The notes: generated by a model not told the origin, from the sequence alone. Numbered from the stretch's first letter, positions 1 to 6,704 are shown. The stretch: 7,058 nucleotides of DNA from Burkholderiales bacterium (GCA_021205255.1 JAJPXW010000045.1:1-7058); one strand, 5' to 3'. Numbers and translations: made by a program.

Positions 1-75
1 CCTTCTACTAAAGTTCATATTCCGCACCCTAAAGCTAATGGTGCCTGCTAAAAGAATTCAATAGGGATTTAGTTT

Positions 76-939
76 TTAGAAATTGGATTTATCTTCCATA
101 AATTCCTTAAGAGAATCCTCCCATTTTGGCATAGGTGTAATCCCCGAATTTCTTAAAGCCTCTTTTTCTAAAGCAGAATTTTTAGGTCTAGGTGCGGGGC
201 GGGGATATTCTTCAGTCGTACAACCTTCTACCTTTTGGTCCAAGCCGGCAATTTCAAAAATCTTTTGTGCAAAATCCTTCCACGTAGTAGCCCCTTCGCA
301 AGTGACGTGGAAAACACCTTTAAGTTCCGGCCTATTTAGTATTTCCTTTAACTTCCTTGCTACAGCAAAAGTCGAAGTTGGATTACCTCTTTGGTCTTCC
401 ACTACTTTTAAGACCGGATGTTTCCCATCGGCTAGCCTAAGCATTGTATGCACGAAGCTCGGGCCTTGCGGTCCATATAACCACGAGATGCGTGCAATAA
501 CGTAGTCGTCACAAATTTTCTTGACGGCTTCTTCCCCTTCCCATTTAGTTTTTCCATAAACGGTCTGAGCGCCTCCGGCTTGATCAGTTTCCTTATAAGG
601 CCCTTCCTTTTTACCATCGAACACATAGTCCGTGGATATATAGATAAGTCTTGCACCGAACTCGTTAGCGGCCAATGCAACATTTTCCGTACCCTTGGCG
701 TTTAACAGTTCAGCTAAATCCTCTTTTGATTCGCAATCATCTACTTGCGTCATCGCCGCACAATGAAGGATGATGTCCGGCCTAACCTTTTTAATTACTT
801 CCCTAACCTTATCTTTATTCGTGATGTCGCACTCTTCCTTATCAGTAGGAATTAAAACAAAATCTTCACTGAGGACTTTCATTAAAGTACGACCAAGCAT
901 GCCTTTGGCGCCAGTAATAAGAACTTTCTGTTTCTGCAT
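76..939 (-). CDS. rfbD: dTDP-4-dehydrorhamnose reductase (RmlD/RfbD)
   Basis: NADPH-dependent reductase that makes dTDP-L-rhamnose in the last step of the RmlABCD pathway; cytoplasmic, supplying rhamnose for O-antigen or other surface glycans. The 287-residue product has the family's usual length. It starts with a Rossmann loop (TGAKGMLG, residues 9-16), then STDYVFDG at 102-109, the short-chain-dehydrogenase pair Y128/K132 (YGKTK), RISWLYG at 150-156 and the family's C-terminal RPKNSAL at 251-257. The ATG at 939 is chosen because the Rossmann strand begins directly after it (MQKQKVLITG). It has no clear ribosome binding site. An in-frame TTG at 1002 has AAAGGAA just upstream but would add 21 residues of non-family sequence. 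A weak promoter (TTGCTC, 17 bp, TATAGG; 1111 to 1083 on the minus strand) is possible. rmlA, rmlB and rmlC are not visible in the window. Function is secure; the start is less so. Confidence 0.93.
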   Translation of the reverse strand: MQKQKVLITGAKGMLGRTLMKVLSEDFVLIPTDKEECDITNKDKVREVIKKVRPDIILHCAAMTQVDDCESKEDLAELLNAKGTENVALAANEFGARLIYISTDYVFDGKKEGPYKETDQAGGAQTVYGKTKWEGEEAVKKICDDYVIARISWLYGPQGPSFVHTMLRLADGKHPVLKVVEDQRGNPTSTFAVARKLKEILNRPELKGVFHVTCEGATTWKDFAQKIFEIAGLDQKVEGCTTEEYPRPAPRPKNSALEKEALRNSGITPMPKWEDSLKEFMEDKSNF

Positions 940-1130
940 GGGGTATGGATCTAGGAAAAGGTTTAAGTTGACAGAAATTCTAGCAATATGGCGATGACGC
1001 AAGTTCCTTTCTCTTGGATAACTTGTGTTGCTACGCTTGTGCCAAAACCTTTATTTGCCCAAATACCCAACCTAGTTCTCAGCCTATAACCCCCTTGAAA
1101 AGGAAGAGCAAAATTCACTCCGTTTTGTTT

Positions 1131-1156
1131 CATTTGCGACATATTCGATGCAAATG
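1131..1156. promoter_or_regulatory. 7-bp perfect inverted repeat before the SGNH gene
   Basis: CATTTGC (1131-1137) and GCAAATG (1150-1156) form a perfect inverted repeat with a 12-bp spacer. It ends 8 bp before the AAGGAG ribosome binding site of the gene at 1179. It could be an operator in the divergent rfbD/SGNH region or a 5' UTR hairpin. No clear -35/-10 pair was found around it, so its role is inferred from position only. Confidence 0.35.
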
Positions 1157-1178
1157 CTTTTCCTAAGGAGAGAAAAAA

Positions 1179-2006
1179 ATGAAATTCAAAGCCCTGACGT
1201 TAGCCGTCACGTTAATGCTGTCTTCGGCCGTGGCGTTTTCTGCCGACTATACGATTAAGCCAACGGTGACGGAATTGAAAACTATTCCGCAACGCGTACT
1301 TCTAGTAGGCAATTCGTTCATGTACTATAACTGCGGCGTTAATCAGGTAACTAGCGGACTTGCCAAGTCTATGAAAGACAAGCTTTCAGCGACAATGGTG
1401 ACAATTAGCGGAGCTGGTCTTGACTGGCATCTTGTGAAATCCTATTTGCGTCCAAACGGTCTTGCCAGCTATTCCACTACTAACGATGGATCAAACAAAC
1501 TTATTTTCCATGAATATCCGGACGGTAAAATTTTTGATGCTGTTGTACTGCAAGACAATAGCCAAGGACCGATCCACTCGGAACTTTCCAAGTTCTTTGT
1601 GAAGTACGCCAAGATTCATTCTGAGGATATTAGAGCGACTGGAGCCGAGCCTCTTATCATGATGACCTGGGCTTATACGGGTCAACCCGAGATGACTCAG
1701 CAACTAGCTGATGCCACAACTAAGGTCGCTAATGAAAACGGAGACATGGTCGTGCCAGTGGGTTTAGCTTTTGCCAACTCGTTAAAAGAAAAGCCAGATC
1801 TCAAGCTCGTCATTGAAGATAATCGCCATCCTACGGCAGCTGGAACTTATTTGGAGGGATGCGTTCTCTATGCCACCCTCCTTCATAAATCTCCAGAAGG
1901 AGCCGATTTCCAGGGAGCTTGCGAAAAGCCTCTATCCAAGGAAGATGCGGCTTTCTTGCAAAAAGTCGCATGGGACACAGTTAAGGAATACTTCGGATGG
2001 AAGTAA
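1179..2006 (+). CDS. secreted SGNH-type hydrolase (DUF4886-like)
   Basis: Predicted secreted esterase/acylhydrolase of the SGNH superfamily; substrate unknown. Of 275 residues, the first ~21 are a Sec signal peptide (KFK, hydrophobic core, AFS-A cleavage), so it should act in the periplasm or outside. After it comes the nucleophile motif LLVGNSF with S46, a putative block-II glycine around SGAG (77-80), the block-III-like segment VVLQDNSQG with N127, and the block-V motif DNRHP with D214 and H217. The GNSF...YN opening resembles DUF4886 proteins (recalled, not searched). The start is well supported: AAGGAG at 1165-1170 lies 8 bp before the ATG. It is monocistronic on the plus strand, divergent from rfbD and convergent with the next gene. 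The fold class is fairly sure; the reaction is not. A carbohydrate deacetylase or lipid/ester hydrolase are both possible. Confidence 0.8.
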   Translation: MKFKALTLAVTLMLSSAVAFSADYTIKPTVTELKTIPQRVLLVGNSFMYYNCGVNQVTSGLAKSMKDKLSATMVTISGAGLDWHLVKSYLRPNGLASYSTTNDGSNKLIFHEYPDGKIFDAVVLQDNSQGPIHSELSKFFVKYAKIHSEDIRATGAEPLIMMTWAYTGQPEMTQQLADATTKVANENGDMVVPVGLAFANSLKEKPDLKLVIEDNRHPTAAGTYLEGCVLYATLLHKSPEGADFQGACEKPLSKEDAAFLQKVAWDTVKEYFGWK

Positions 2007-2085
2007 GGACAATAACGGAATCTTAATGGTGAGAATCATAGATACTTCTATATTAGCCACCACTATTTAGAGAAAGATAGAAAAG

Positions 2086-2131
2086 TTTTGGAGACCCTTA
2101 TCAATGCTTCGGCACTGTCCGGTCTCCAAAA
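2086..2131. terminator. long stem-loop between convergent genes, possible bidirectional terminator
   Basis: TTTTGGAGACC (2086-2096) and GGTCTCCAAAA (2121-2131) are perfect complements over 11 bp and enclose 24 bases. Inside the loop, on the plus strand, TGC-TTCG-GCA (2105-2114) forms a cUUCGg tetraloop mini-hairpin. It sits 79 bp after the SGNH stop and 22 bp after the stop of the convergent esterase gene, the place for a shared terminator. It is unusual because the T-run is on the 5' side of the stem and the A-run on the 3' side for either strand. Only a short CTTTTC follows on the minus strand, and nothing U-rich on the plus. A 3' UTR stability element is an alternative. Confidence 0.45.
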
Positions 2132-2153
2132 TCAAACAGTTAATAACTATTTC

Positions 2154-3182
2154 CTAAAGATTAGCTGACGGCACAGCTGAGGATTGACCTGTTGTCTTTA
2201 CTTCTGTTGGAGCAATTGGCTTTCCTAATTTCTCCTCAAACCAATTAGTCACGATAGAAATCACATTCGGTTGATACCAGCTGGCATCTCCGTGCGCCGC
2301 ATCCTTCAAAACGTAATATTTGACATCCTGGTTTTTAGCCTTGAGAGCCTCATACATCTGATCGCTTTGGACTCGGCTAACTAAGGCATCCTGGTCGCCA
2401 TGCATTAATAGAAATGGGGGTTCATTTTCTTTGATGTGGGAAATTGGACTTGCTTGCGCAGCCTTTTCACCTAGTTCTTTGATGTTGAGGCCGGGTCGTA
2501 CGTCAAAGGCAGGTCCATTGACTAAAAGAGCTTCTGTCACAGCAGGTGATTCATGGATTTTTTGAATATCGGGATGGAACCCTTCCCCAATATTCCTTAA
2601 GTCGGAAATACCATATAAAGAAGCCACAGCTTGTACATCCGACCTCTGATCAAGGTAGTCTCCTTTATCCCAGCCACTTTCATCACCAGTAACACCGGCC
2701 ATCATTGAAAGATAGCCACCAGCCGAATCACCAAGGACTCCAATACGGCTTGGATCGATTCCGTACTCCTTGGCATGCGCTCTTAGGTAACGAATAGCCG
2801 ATTTTGCATCATTAAGCAAAGCAGGAAACTTATCAGGCACTGTTCTATATTCTGCAGCGGCGACAACAAATCCAGCTTTAGCTAAGGCAAGTCGCATTTG
2901 AATAAACTTTTCGTGGTCTGCGGAAGTAAATCCTCCACCAGGAAAATAAATAATCGCTGGTTTCAAAAGATCGTTGCGAGGAACAAGGACCGTCATTTTC
3001 AGTGGCCTATTGTTACGCACGGTCTTGATCTGGGAATAGACGACATTGGGAATGACATCAATAATTCCATCTTGCACTTGCTTCTGTATCACTTCCCCGG
3101 GTGTCGTTTCGGCTGCCAAAGGAGCGAAGCCGACTAGGCTGGCCATAATGGCAGCAGTAATAGCTAGAACTTTTAATCGCAT
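2154..3182 (-). CDS. secreted alpha/beta-hydrolase, esterase/lipase-like (BD-FAE type)
   Basis: Predicted carboxylesterase of the alpha/beta-hydrolase fold, exported by a Sec signal peptide (RLK, hydrophobic stretch, cleavage near APLAA at residues 20-24). In the 342-residue product the oxyanion segment YFPGGGF lies around 79-85, in place of the usual HGGG. The nucleophile elbow is GDSAGGY with S153, the acid is D265 in HGDQDALV, and the base is H297 in AAHGD, so the triad is complete. The tail after about residue 320 is Pro/Thr/Ser-rich. I place the start at the ATG at 3182, since this begins the signal peptide; an in-frame upstream ATG at 3239 would overlap the preceding gene and bury the signal. 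The ATG is 7 bp after the stop of the upstream exonuclease gene and lacks a strong ribosome binding site, suggesting translational coupling. Substrate unknown; xylan-type deacetylase, feruloyl-type or general carboxylesterase are all possible. Confidence 0.85.
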   Translation of the reverse strand: MRLKVLAITAAIMASLVGFAPLAAETTPGEVIQKQVQDGIIDVIPNVVYSQIKTVRNNRPLKMTVLVPRNDLLKPAIIYFPGGGFTSADHEKFIQMRLALAKAGFVVAAAEYRTVPDKFPALLNDAKSAIRYLRAHAKEYGIDPSRIGVLGDSAGGYLSMMAGVTGDESGWDKGDYLDQRSDVQAVASLYGISDLRNIGEGFHPDIQKIHESPAVTEALLVNGPAFDVRPGLNIKELGEKAAQASPISHIKENEPPFLLMHGDQDALVSRVQSDQMYEALKAKNQDVKYYVLKDAAHGDASWYQPNVISIVTNWFEEKLGKPIAPTEVKTTGQSSAVPSANL

Positions 3183-3189
3183 CTTAGGT

Positions 3190-3693
3190 TCAATCAAAAT
3201 CAACAAGTTTGATTGCAATTTTTGCACAAGCTTCAGCATCCGCGAGTGCGTGATGGTGATTTATTAGGTCATAACCACACCATCGCGCAACAGTTGGTAA
3301 CTTATGGTTAGGGAGCAACTTTCCAAGCTTTCGTCTTGAGGCAATACAAGTGCAGTAGAACTTATAGTTGGGATAAGGCATGTTGTACTTTGCAAAAGCC
3401 GCCTTTAGGCAGTTTTCGTCAAATCTGCTCCAATGGGCAACTAGTGGCATATCCACGAGTCTAGACTCAACTTGTTTCCAAACGTCAGGAAAATAAGGTG
3501 CTGGATCCGTATCTGCCTTTGTTAAGCCATGGATACTGACATGACCCGGAAGATAATAGTTTGGATTTGGATGAATTAGACTATAAAAAGTATCGACAAT
3601 TTCACTATTTTCAACGAAAACAATTCCCACGCTACAGACGCTCGACCAAACTCTGTTGGCTGTTTCAAAGTCTATGGCGGCAAATGTTTTCAT
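3190..3693 (-). CDS. small DnaQ-like DEDDh 3'-5' exonuclease
   Basis: Cytoplasmic 3'-5' exonuclease of the DnaQ/RNase T superfamily, acting on DNA or RNA ends; the precise substrate cannot be read from sequence. The 167 residues are essentially one exonuclease domain. Exo I is IDFET (D8, E10). Exo II is VAHWSRFD (D92), where many relatives have AHNA-x-FD. Exo III is HHALADA (H147, D152, HxxxxD spacing), so all DEDDh residues are present. The motif IHGLTKAD at 54-61 is also typical. The ATG at 3693 puts the Exo I strand at the N-terminus; GGAA about 8 bp upstream is a weak ribosome binding site. It is the first gene of a two-gene unit with the secreted esterase, an odd pairing. It is separate from the flavoprotein gene upstream, whose terminator lies between them. 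It lacks a polymerase, helicase or BRCT partner domain. Confidence 0.88.
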   Translation of the reverse strand: MKTFAAIDFETANRVWSSVCSVGIVFVENSEIVDTFYSLIHPNPNYYLPGHVSIHGLTKADTDPAPYFPDVWKQVESRLVDMPLVAHWSRFDENCLKAAFAKYNMPYPNYKFYCTCIASRRKLGKLLPNHKLPTVARWCGYDLINHHHALADAEACAKIAIKLVDFD

Positions 3694-3792
3694 TGCTATA
3701 TTTCCAAATTATTTCTGCATTTCCTGAAACGAACCGAAAATATTAACCAGCCAACTTAAATCTAGCATTAGGTGCAACTGAAAAACTGTAGC

Positions 3793-3830
3793 AAAAATTA
3801 ACGGCCATCTGGCTTTATCCAAATGACCGT
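3793..3830 (-). terminator. Rho-independent terminator of the flavoprotein gene
   Basis: On the minus strand, ACGGTCATTTGG (3830-3819) pairs with CCAGATGGCCGT (3812-3801) as a continuous 12-bp stem including two G-U wobbles, around a 6-base loop ATAAAG. It is followed by TAATTTTTG with five Ts at 3797-3793. The hairpin starts 20 bp after the flavoprotein stop codon. On the plus strand the two wobbles become C-A mismatches, so direction is clear. It separates the flavoprotein transcript from the downstream exonuclease-esterase unit. Confidence 0.85.
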
Positions 3831-3850
3831 CAAAACTCGAATAAAAAGTT

Positions 3851-5266
3851 TTATTTGTCTTTATCGCAACTATCGGCAGCGTTCTTTCCGGCGATTCTTC
3901 CGAACGTAATGATATCGGCCACGGCATTACCACCGATACGATTTCCGCCATGGATACCACCCGTGACCTCACCGGCTGCATAAAGACCTGGGATTGGTTT
4001 GGCAGTTGTTCCTATAACTTCTGCATTGCGATTGATCCTTACGCCACCCATCGTGTGGTGAATAGCTGGCGTAATTAATACAGCGTACATTGGAAAAACG
4101 TTATTTGGAGCAACCATTTCCGGTCTTCCAAAAGCTTCGTCTTTCTTAGTCTCGTAAGCTTTAGTGTATTGGTCAATGGAAGCTTGAAGATTCTTAACAG
4201 GAACATTCATGGCTTTGGCAAGTTGCTCAACATTGTCCCCGCTTACTGTAAGTCCTTGATGTATATAGCCTTGTAGAAGCTTATTTTTCTTGGCAAGTGC
4301 ATCGTCCATCAGTAACCAAGCTTCTCCATCGGGCTGCTTAAGAACGGCATTAGCAACAATGTCTCTTGGAAGAAGTTCATTAATGAACCGATTTCCATCC
4401 TTATTGACGAGATAGGCTCCTCTGGCACGCATAGATTCAGAAATTAGGATGCCTTTCTTTGGAACTACAGTCGGATGAGCCTGAATTTCCCTCAAATCAA
4501 CAAATGTAGCCCCAGCCTGTTTTGCTAAATCAAGACCTTCGCCTAATGCACCTGCATGGTTAGTAGTAGCAAAACCTTTATATTCAGGACGCAACTCTTC
4601 AATCATCTTGGCATTGGCACCAAAACCACCTGTTGCTAGAACAACCGCCTTGGCATCAATGGTGTACTCTTTCTGATCCTTATCGTTCGTTTTGACTTTA
4701 ACACCTACTACTTTTCCATCTTCAACAATAAGGTCAGTTGCTTGGTTCTTCGGTCTAATGTCAATGGTTGGAATTTCCTTGGCATTCTTGTACAGAACTT
4801 TCATTAGTTCAGCACCTACAGCGCTTCCATCGCAGGGACCATGTTCACGAGCAGCTGTTTGGCCACCGCCACGTCCCATCCGATGACAGAGATTTGCGCC
4901 AAGAGATAGGAGCCACTGTTCAGCGTCCTTAGCGTTCTGGGCAAGAACTAGAGTCAACTCAGGATTATTTAGATAGTGTCCGCCCTTTTGCATATCGGCC
5001 GACATCCTTTCAGGACTGTCATCAGTTACCCCATGGGCCAACTGCTGCAAAGTGCCAGCGGCATTCATGCCACCTTCAGACCGATTGGAGTTGCCACCAA
5101 TAACAGGCATCTTTTCAAGAATGATGACTTTCTTACCGGCCTGGGCAGCAGTCAATGCGGCACTCATACCAGCGCCACCTGAGCCAATTACCACGATATC
5201 GGTCTCTTCCGCATCAGCAATACCTAGAGCAGCTGCGCACAAAACAGCTAAAAGTAATTTTTTCAT
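3851..5266 (-). CDS. periplasmic FAD-dependent fumarate reductase-like flavoprotein
   Basis: Periplasmic FAD enzyme of the fumarate/urocanate reductase flavoprotein family, likely reducing the double bond of an unsaturated carboxylic acid as a terminal electron acceptor. The 471 residues begin with a Sec signal peptide (MKKLLL, cleavage near ADA at 17-19) and run straight into the FAD Rossmann motif VIGSGGAG (26-33). Then come GGNSNRSEGG (58-66), ATGGFG (211-216) and the C-terminal FAD motif YAAGEVTGG (429-437). By recalled alignment to Shewanella flavocytochrome c3, H264, E277, R280, R301, H403 and R443 match its H365, E378, R381, R402 (proton donor), H504 and R544 at a constant offset of 101. 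This suits a fumarate-type dicarboxylate but does not prove it. There is no CxxCH haem site and no FMN-binding domain, so electrons must come from a separate partner. It is divergent from the porin and has its own terminator. Confidence 0.9.
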   Translation of the reverse strand: MKKLLLAVLCAAALGIADAEETDIVVIGSGGAGMSAALTAAQAGKKVIILEKMPVIGGNSNRSEGGMNAAGTLQQLAHGVTDDSPERMSADMQKGGHYLNNPELTLVLAQNAKDAEQWLLSLGANLCHRMGRGGGQTAAREHGPCDGSAVGAELMKVLYKNAKEIPTIDIRPKNQATDLIVEDGKVVGVKVKTNDKDQKEYTIDAKAVVLATGGFGANAKMIEELRPEYKGFATTNHAGALGEGLDLAKQAGATFVDLREIQAHPTVVPKKGILISESMRARGAYLVNKDGNRFINELLPRDIVANAVLKQPDGEAWLLMDDALAKKNKLLQGYIHQGLTVSGDNVEQLAKAMNVPVKNLQASIDQYTKAYETKKDEAFGRPEMVAPNNVFPMYAVLITPAIHHTMGGVRINRNAEVIGTTAKPIPGLYAAGEVTGGIHGGNRIGGNAVADIITFGRIAGKNAADSCDKDK

Positions 5267-5276
5267 AGGCAATAAT

Positions 5277-5282
5277 CTCCTT
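5277..5282 (-). promoter_or_regulatory. ribosome binding site of the flavoprotein gene
   Basis: AAGGAG on the minus strand lies 10 bp before the ATG at 5266 and only 4 bp before an in-frame TTG at 5272. The ATG is preferred because it gives the classic signal-peptide start MKKLLL; the spacing is slightly long. The two choices differ by two residues (Met-Pro). Confidence 0.6.
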
Positions 5283-5334
5283 GGAACTTCTGGCTAAAAG
5301 CCTTTTGTCACGGCTTCTTTGGAATAACCAACTC

Positions 5335-5340
5335 ATTATA
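5335..5340 (-). promoter_or_regulatory. candidate -10 box for the flavoprotein gene
   Basis: A perfect TATAAT on the minus strand lies about 70 bp before the flavoprotein ATG, giving a leader of about 60 bases. No good -35 sits at 16-18 bp; TTGTCT is 13 bp upstream, too close, so an activator may be needed. This is a sequence match only. Confidence 0.35.
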
Positions 5341-5407
5341 GGTAATTCACGTAAGACAATATCCCTGCCTCTGCCATAGGGAAAGAGCCCAGCCGTTCAA
5401 CTCTCCT

Positions 5408-5451
5408 AAAGACGCAATCATAAAAACCATTAATTGTTTTTTCGCATCTTT
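5408..5451. promoter_or_regulatory. nested inverted repeat in the divergent control region
   Basis: The outer arms AAAGACGC (5408-5415) and GCATCTTT (5444-5451) match except for one C-A position, which is a G-U wobble in minus-strand RNA. The inner arms AAAAAC (5422-5427) and GTTTTT (5436-5441) match perfectly around the 8-base spacer CATTAATT. The dyad lies between the divergent flavoprotein and porin genes, upstream of both candidate promoters. It is therefore a plausible shared operator. A chance AT-rich dyad is the alternative. Confidence 0.35.
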
Positions 5452-5489
5452 CGTCACTATGGGCTTTATTTCGGTATAGTTTTATTAAT

Positions 5490-5517
5490 TTGTACTGATT
5501 GGTACGGAATTTATAAC
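5490..5517 (+). promoter_or_regulatory. candidate porin promoter
   Basis: TTGTAC (5490-5495), a 16-bp gap and TATAAC (5512-5517) lie about 35 bp before the porin ATG. The -10 matches consensus at 5 of 6 positions, the -35 only weakly. A short GTAC-N6-GTAC repeat (5492-5505) overlaps the -35 and could be a regulator site. TATAGT at 5475-5480 is a competing -10 without a good -35. Confidence 0.3.
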
Positions 5518-5551
5518 ACGATAGTTAGAACTAGAAACTTCTAGGTAACTT

Positions 5552-6676
5552 ATGAAATTCAGAAAGGTTGTCGGCTGGCTTGGAATAATTGCCGCTTCGA
5601 AAGCAGCTTGTGCAGCAGAAATTGAACTTTACGGTACGGTGGACACTTTTGTAGCAGTCAACTACAACGGTTCCTACACTTCAGTCCAATTTGGAAGTGG
5701 TGGTCTAAAAGGCTCTCTTTATGGAATTCGTGGTAAAGAAGATTTAGGTGGTGGAACAAATATATTCTTTAGATTGGAAAACGGCTTCATTTCCAGCGAC
5801 GGTACAAACACGACAGTAGCAGAACCGGATGGATGGGCATTTCAGCGTGAAGCAGTACTCGGTATTAGAAATGAAAAATGGGGCACTTTTTCTTTTGGTA
5901 GGTTGTATTCTTTAAATGCAGCGAATGTGGTCATGTTTGACCCTTATGGTCTAACTTTAGGATCCGTAATTGGCACTTATTTTGTGCCTAACGGCGTATT
6001 CGGCATGACAGGTTTTAATGGCCAAGCCACTGTCGATAATCTAACAAGAAGAAACAATGCCTTTCAATACACTTCTCCAAGTCTTCTCGGATGGAGCTTT
6101 AGCGCACAGGTTTCTCTAGGCGAGCAAAAGAAATGGGACGGTGAAGTATCCAACACTCTTGGAAATTCCTATGCGGTTCAAGCCATGTACAGAAAAGGAA
6201 ACTTTGCCTTCGCAAGCACATGGACTTTACAGAATATGGCAAGTACCGAAGGGTTTATTCGCCATAACACGAACAATAATCAAGTCATTGCAGCCGCAAG
6301 CTACGACTTTTCATTTACAAAGCTCTATTTGGCATATTTATATAAGCATGGAGAAAACAGTGAGTATTCTTATAACCCAACTCTTCAGCTCTGGACGCTT
6401 TCTTCAGCAACTCCTCTATGGGGAGGAAAACTTTTAGCTGGGTTTGCCTACTTACATAACAACACTGTTCGAAAAGCTAACTCGTGGAACTTAACCACTC
6501 GCTACGAATATCCCCTCAGTAGGAGCACAATTCTGTATGGCGGACTTGGCTTTGTAAACAATAGTGCAAAGGCCATGTACCAGATCACTGCCGGTGGCGG
6601 AGGTTCCGCTTCACCTTTAGCCACGATGGGTAAAAATTATTGGACAGCTTTTTCAGGTCTAGCTGTATCCTTTTGA
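5552..6676 (+). CDS. Gram-negative outer-membrane porin (Porin_4 / Neisseria-Burkholderia type)
   Basis: General-diffusion outer-membrane porin, expected to form a 16-stranded trimeric beta-barrel for small hydrophilic solutes. The 374 residues are a normal family length. A signal peptide of ~22 residues (KFRK, hydrophobic core, ACAA) is followed by the typical first strand EIELYGTVDTFVAVN. Then come YGIRGKEDLGGG, FFRLENGF, a FQREAVLGI segment, and GTFSFGRLYS, the counterpart of the family's GxxxxGRxY motif. The protein ends in the outer-membrane sorting signature AFSGLAVSF with a terminal Phe. Alternating hydrophobic and polar strands with Gly/Asn/Ser-rich loops continue throughout. The ATG at 5552 is the only start that gives an intact signal peptide; CTAGG upstream is a weak ribosome binding site. 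It is divergent from the reductase-type flavoprotein across a 285-bp regulatory region, which suggests shared control. Solute specificity cannot be read. Confidence 0.92.
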   Translation: MKFRKVVGWLGIIAASKAACAAEIELYGTVDTFVAVNYNGSYTSVQFGSGGLKGSLYGIRGKEDLGGGTNIFFRLENGFISSDGTNTTVAEPDGWAFQREAVLGIRNEKWGTFSFGRLYSLNAANVVMFDPYGLTLGSVIGTYFVPNGVFGMTGFNGQATVDNLTRRNNAFQYTSPSLLGWSFSAQVSLGEQKKWDGEVSNTLGNSYAVQAMYRKGNFAFASTWTLQNMASTEGFIRHNTNNNQVIAAASYDFSFTKLYLAYLYKHGENSEYSYNPTLQLWTLSSATPLWGGKLLAGFAYLHNNTVRKANSWNLTTRYEYPLSRSTILYGGLGFVNNSAKAMYQITAGGGGSASPLATMGKNYWTAFSGLAVSF

Positions 6677-6704
6677 AAATAAGAATTTGGAGGAGTCAAA
6701 ATAG

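Noticed and set aside
1..19. Minus-strand ATG at 19 opening a frame MNFSRR to the window edge, preceded by GGGTGCGGAAT.
   Set aside because: Only six codons are visible, too few to claim a gene, although the position after rfbD fits a following gene.
25..45. Inverted repeat GCACC-N11-GGTGC after rfbD.
   Set aside because: Five base pairs with an 11-base loop and no T-run on either strand; not enough for a terminator call.
83..505. Plus-strand open frame of 140 residues opposite rfbD.
   Set aside because: Antisense shadow of a well-supported gene; no family features and no ribosome binding site support.
3183..3239. Upstream in-frame ATG at 3239 for the alpha/beta-hydrolase.
   Set aside because: It would add 19 residues before a clean signal peptide and overlap the exonuclease coding end; the ATG at 3182 is better.
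3694..3792. Search for an exonuclease promoter between the flavoprotein terminator and the gene start.
   Set aside because: The region is AT-rich with several TAAT-like boxes, but no -35/-10 pair with acceptable spacing stood out.
5298..5316. AAGCC-N9-GGCTT repeat in the presumed 5' leader of the flavoprotein gene.
   Set aside because: Only 5 bp with a large loop; the following T-run is partly stem. Too weak to call an attenuator or riboswitch.
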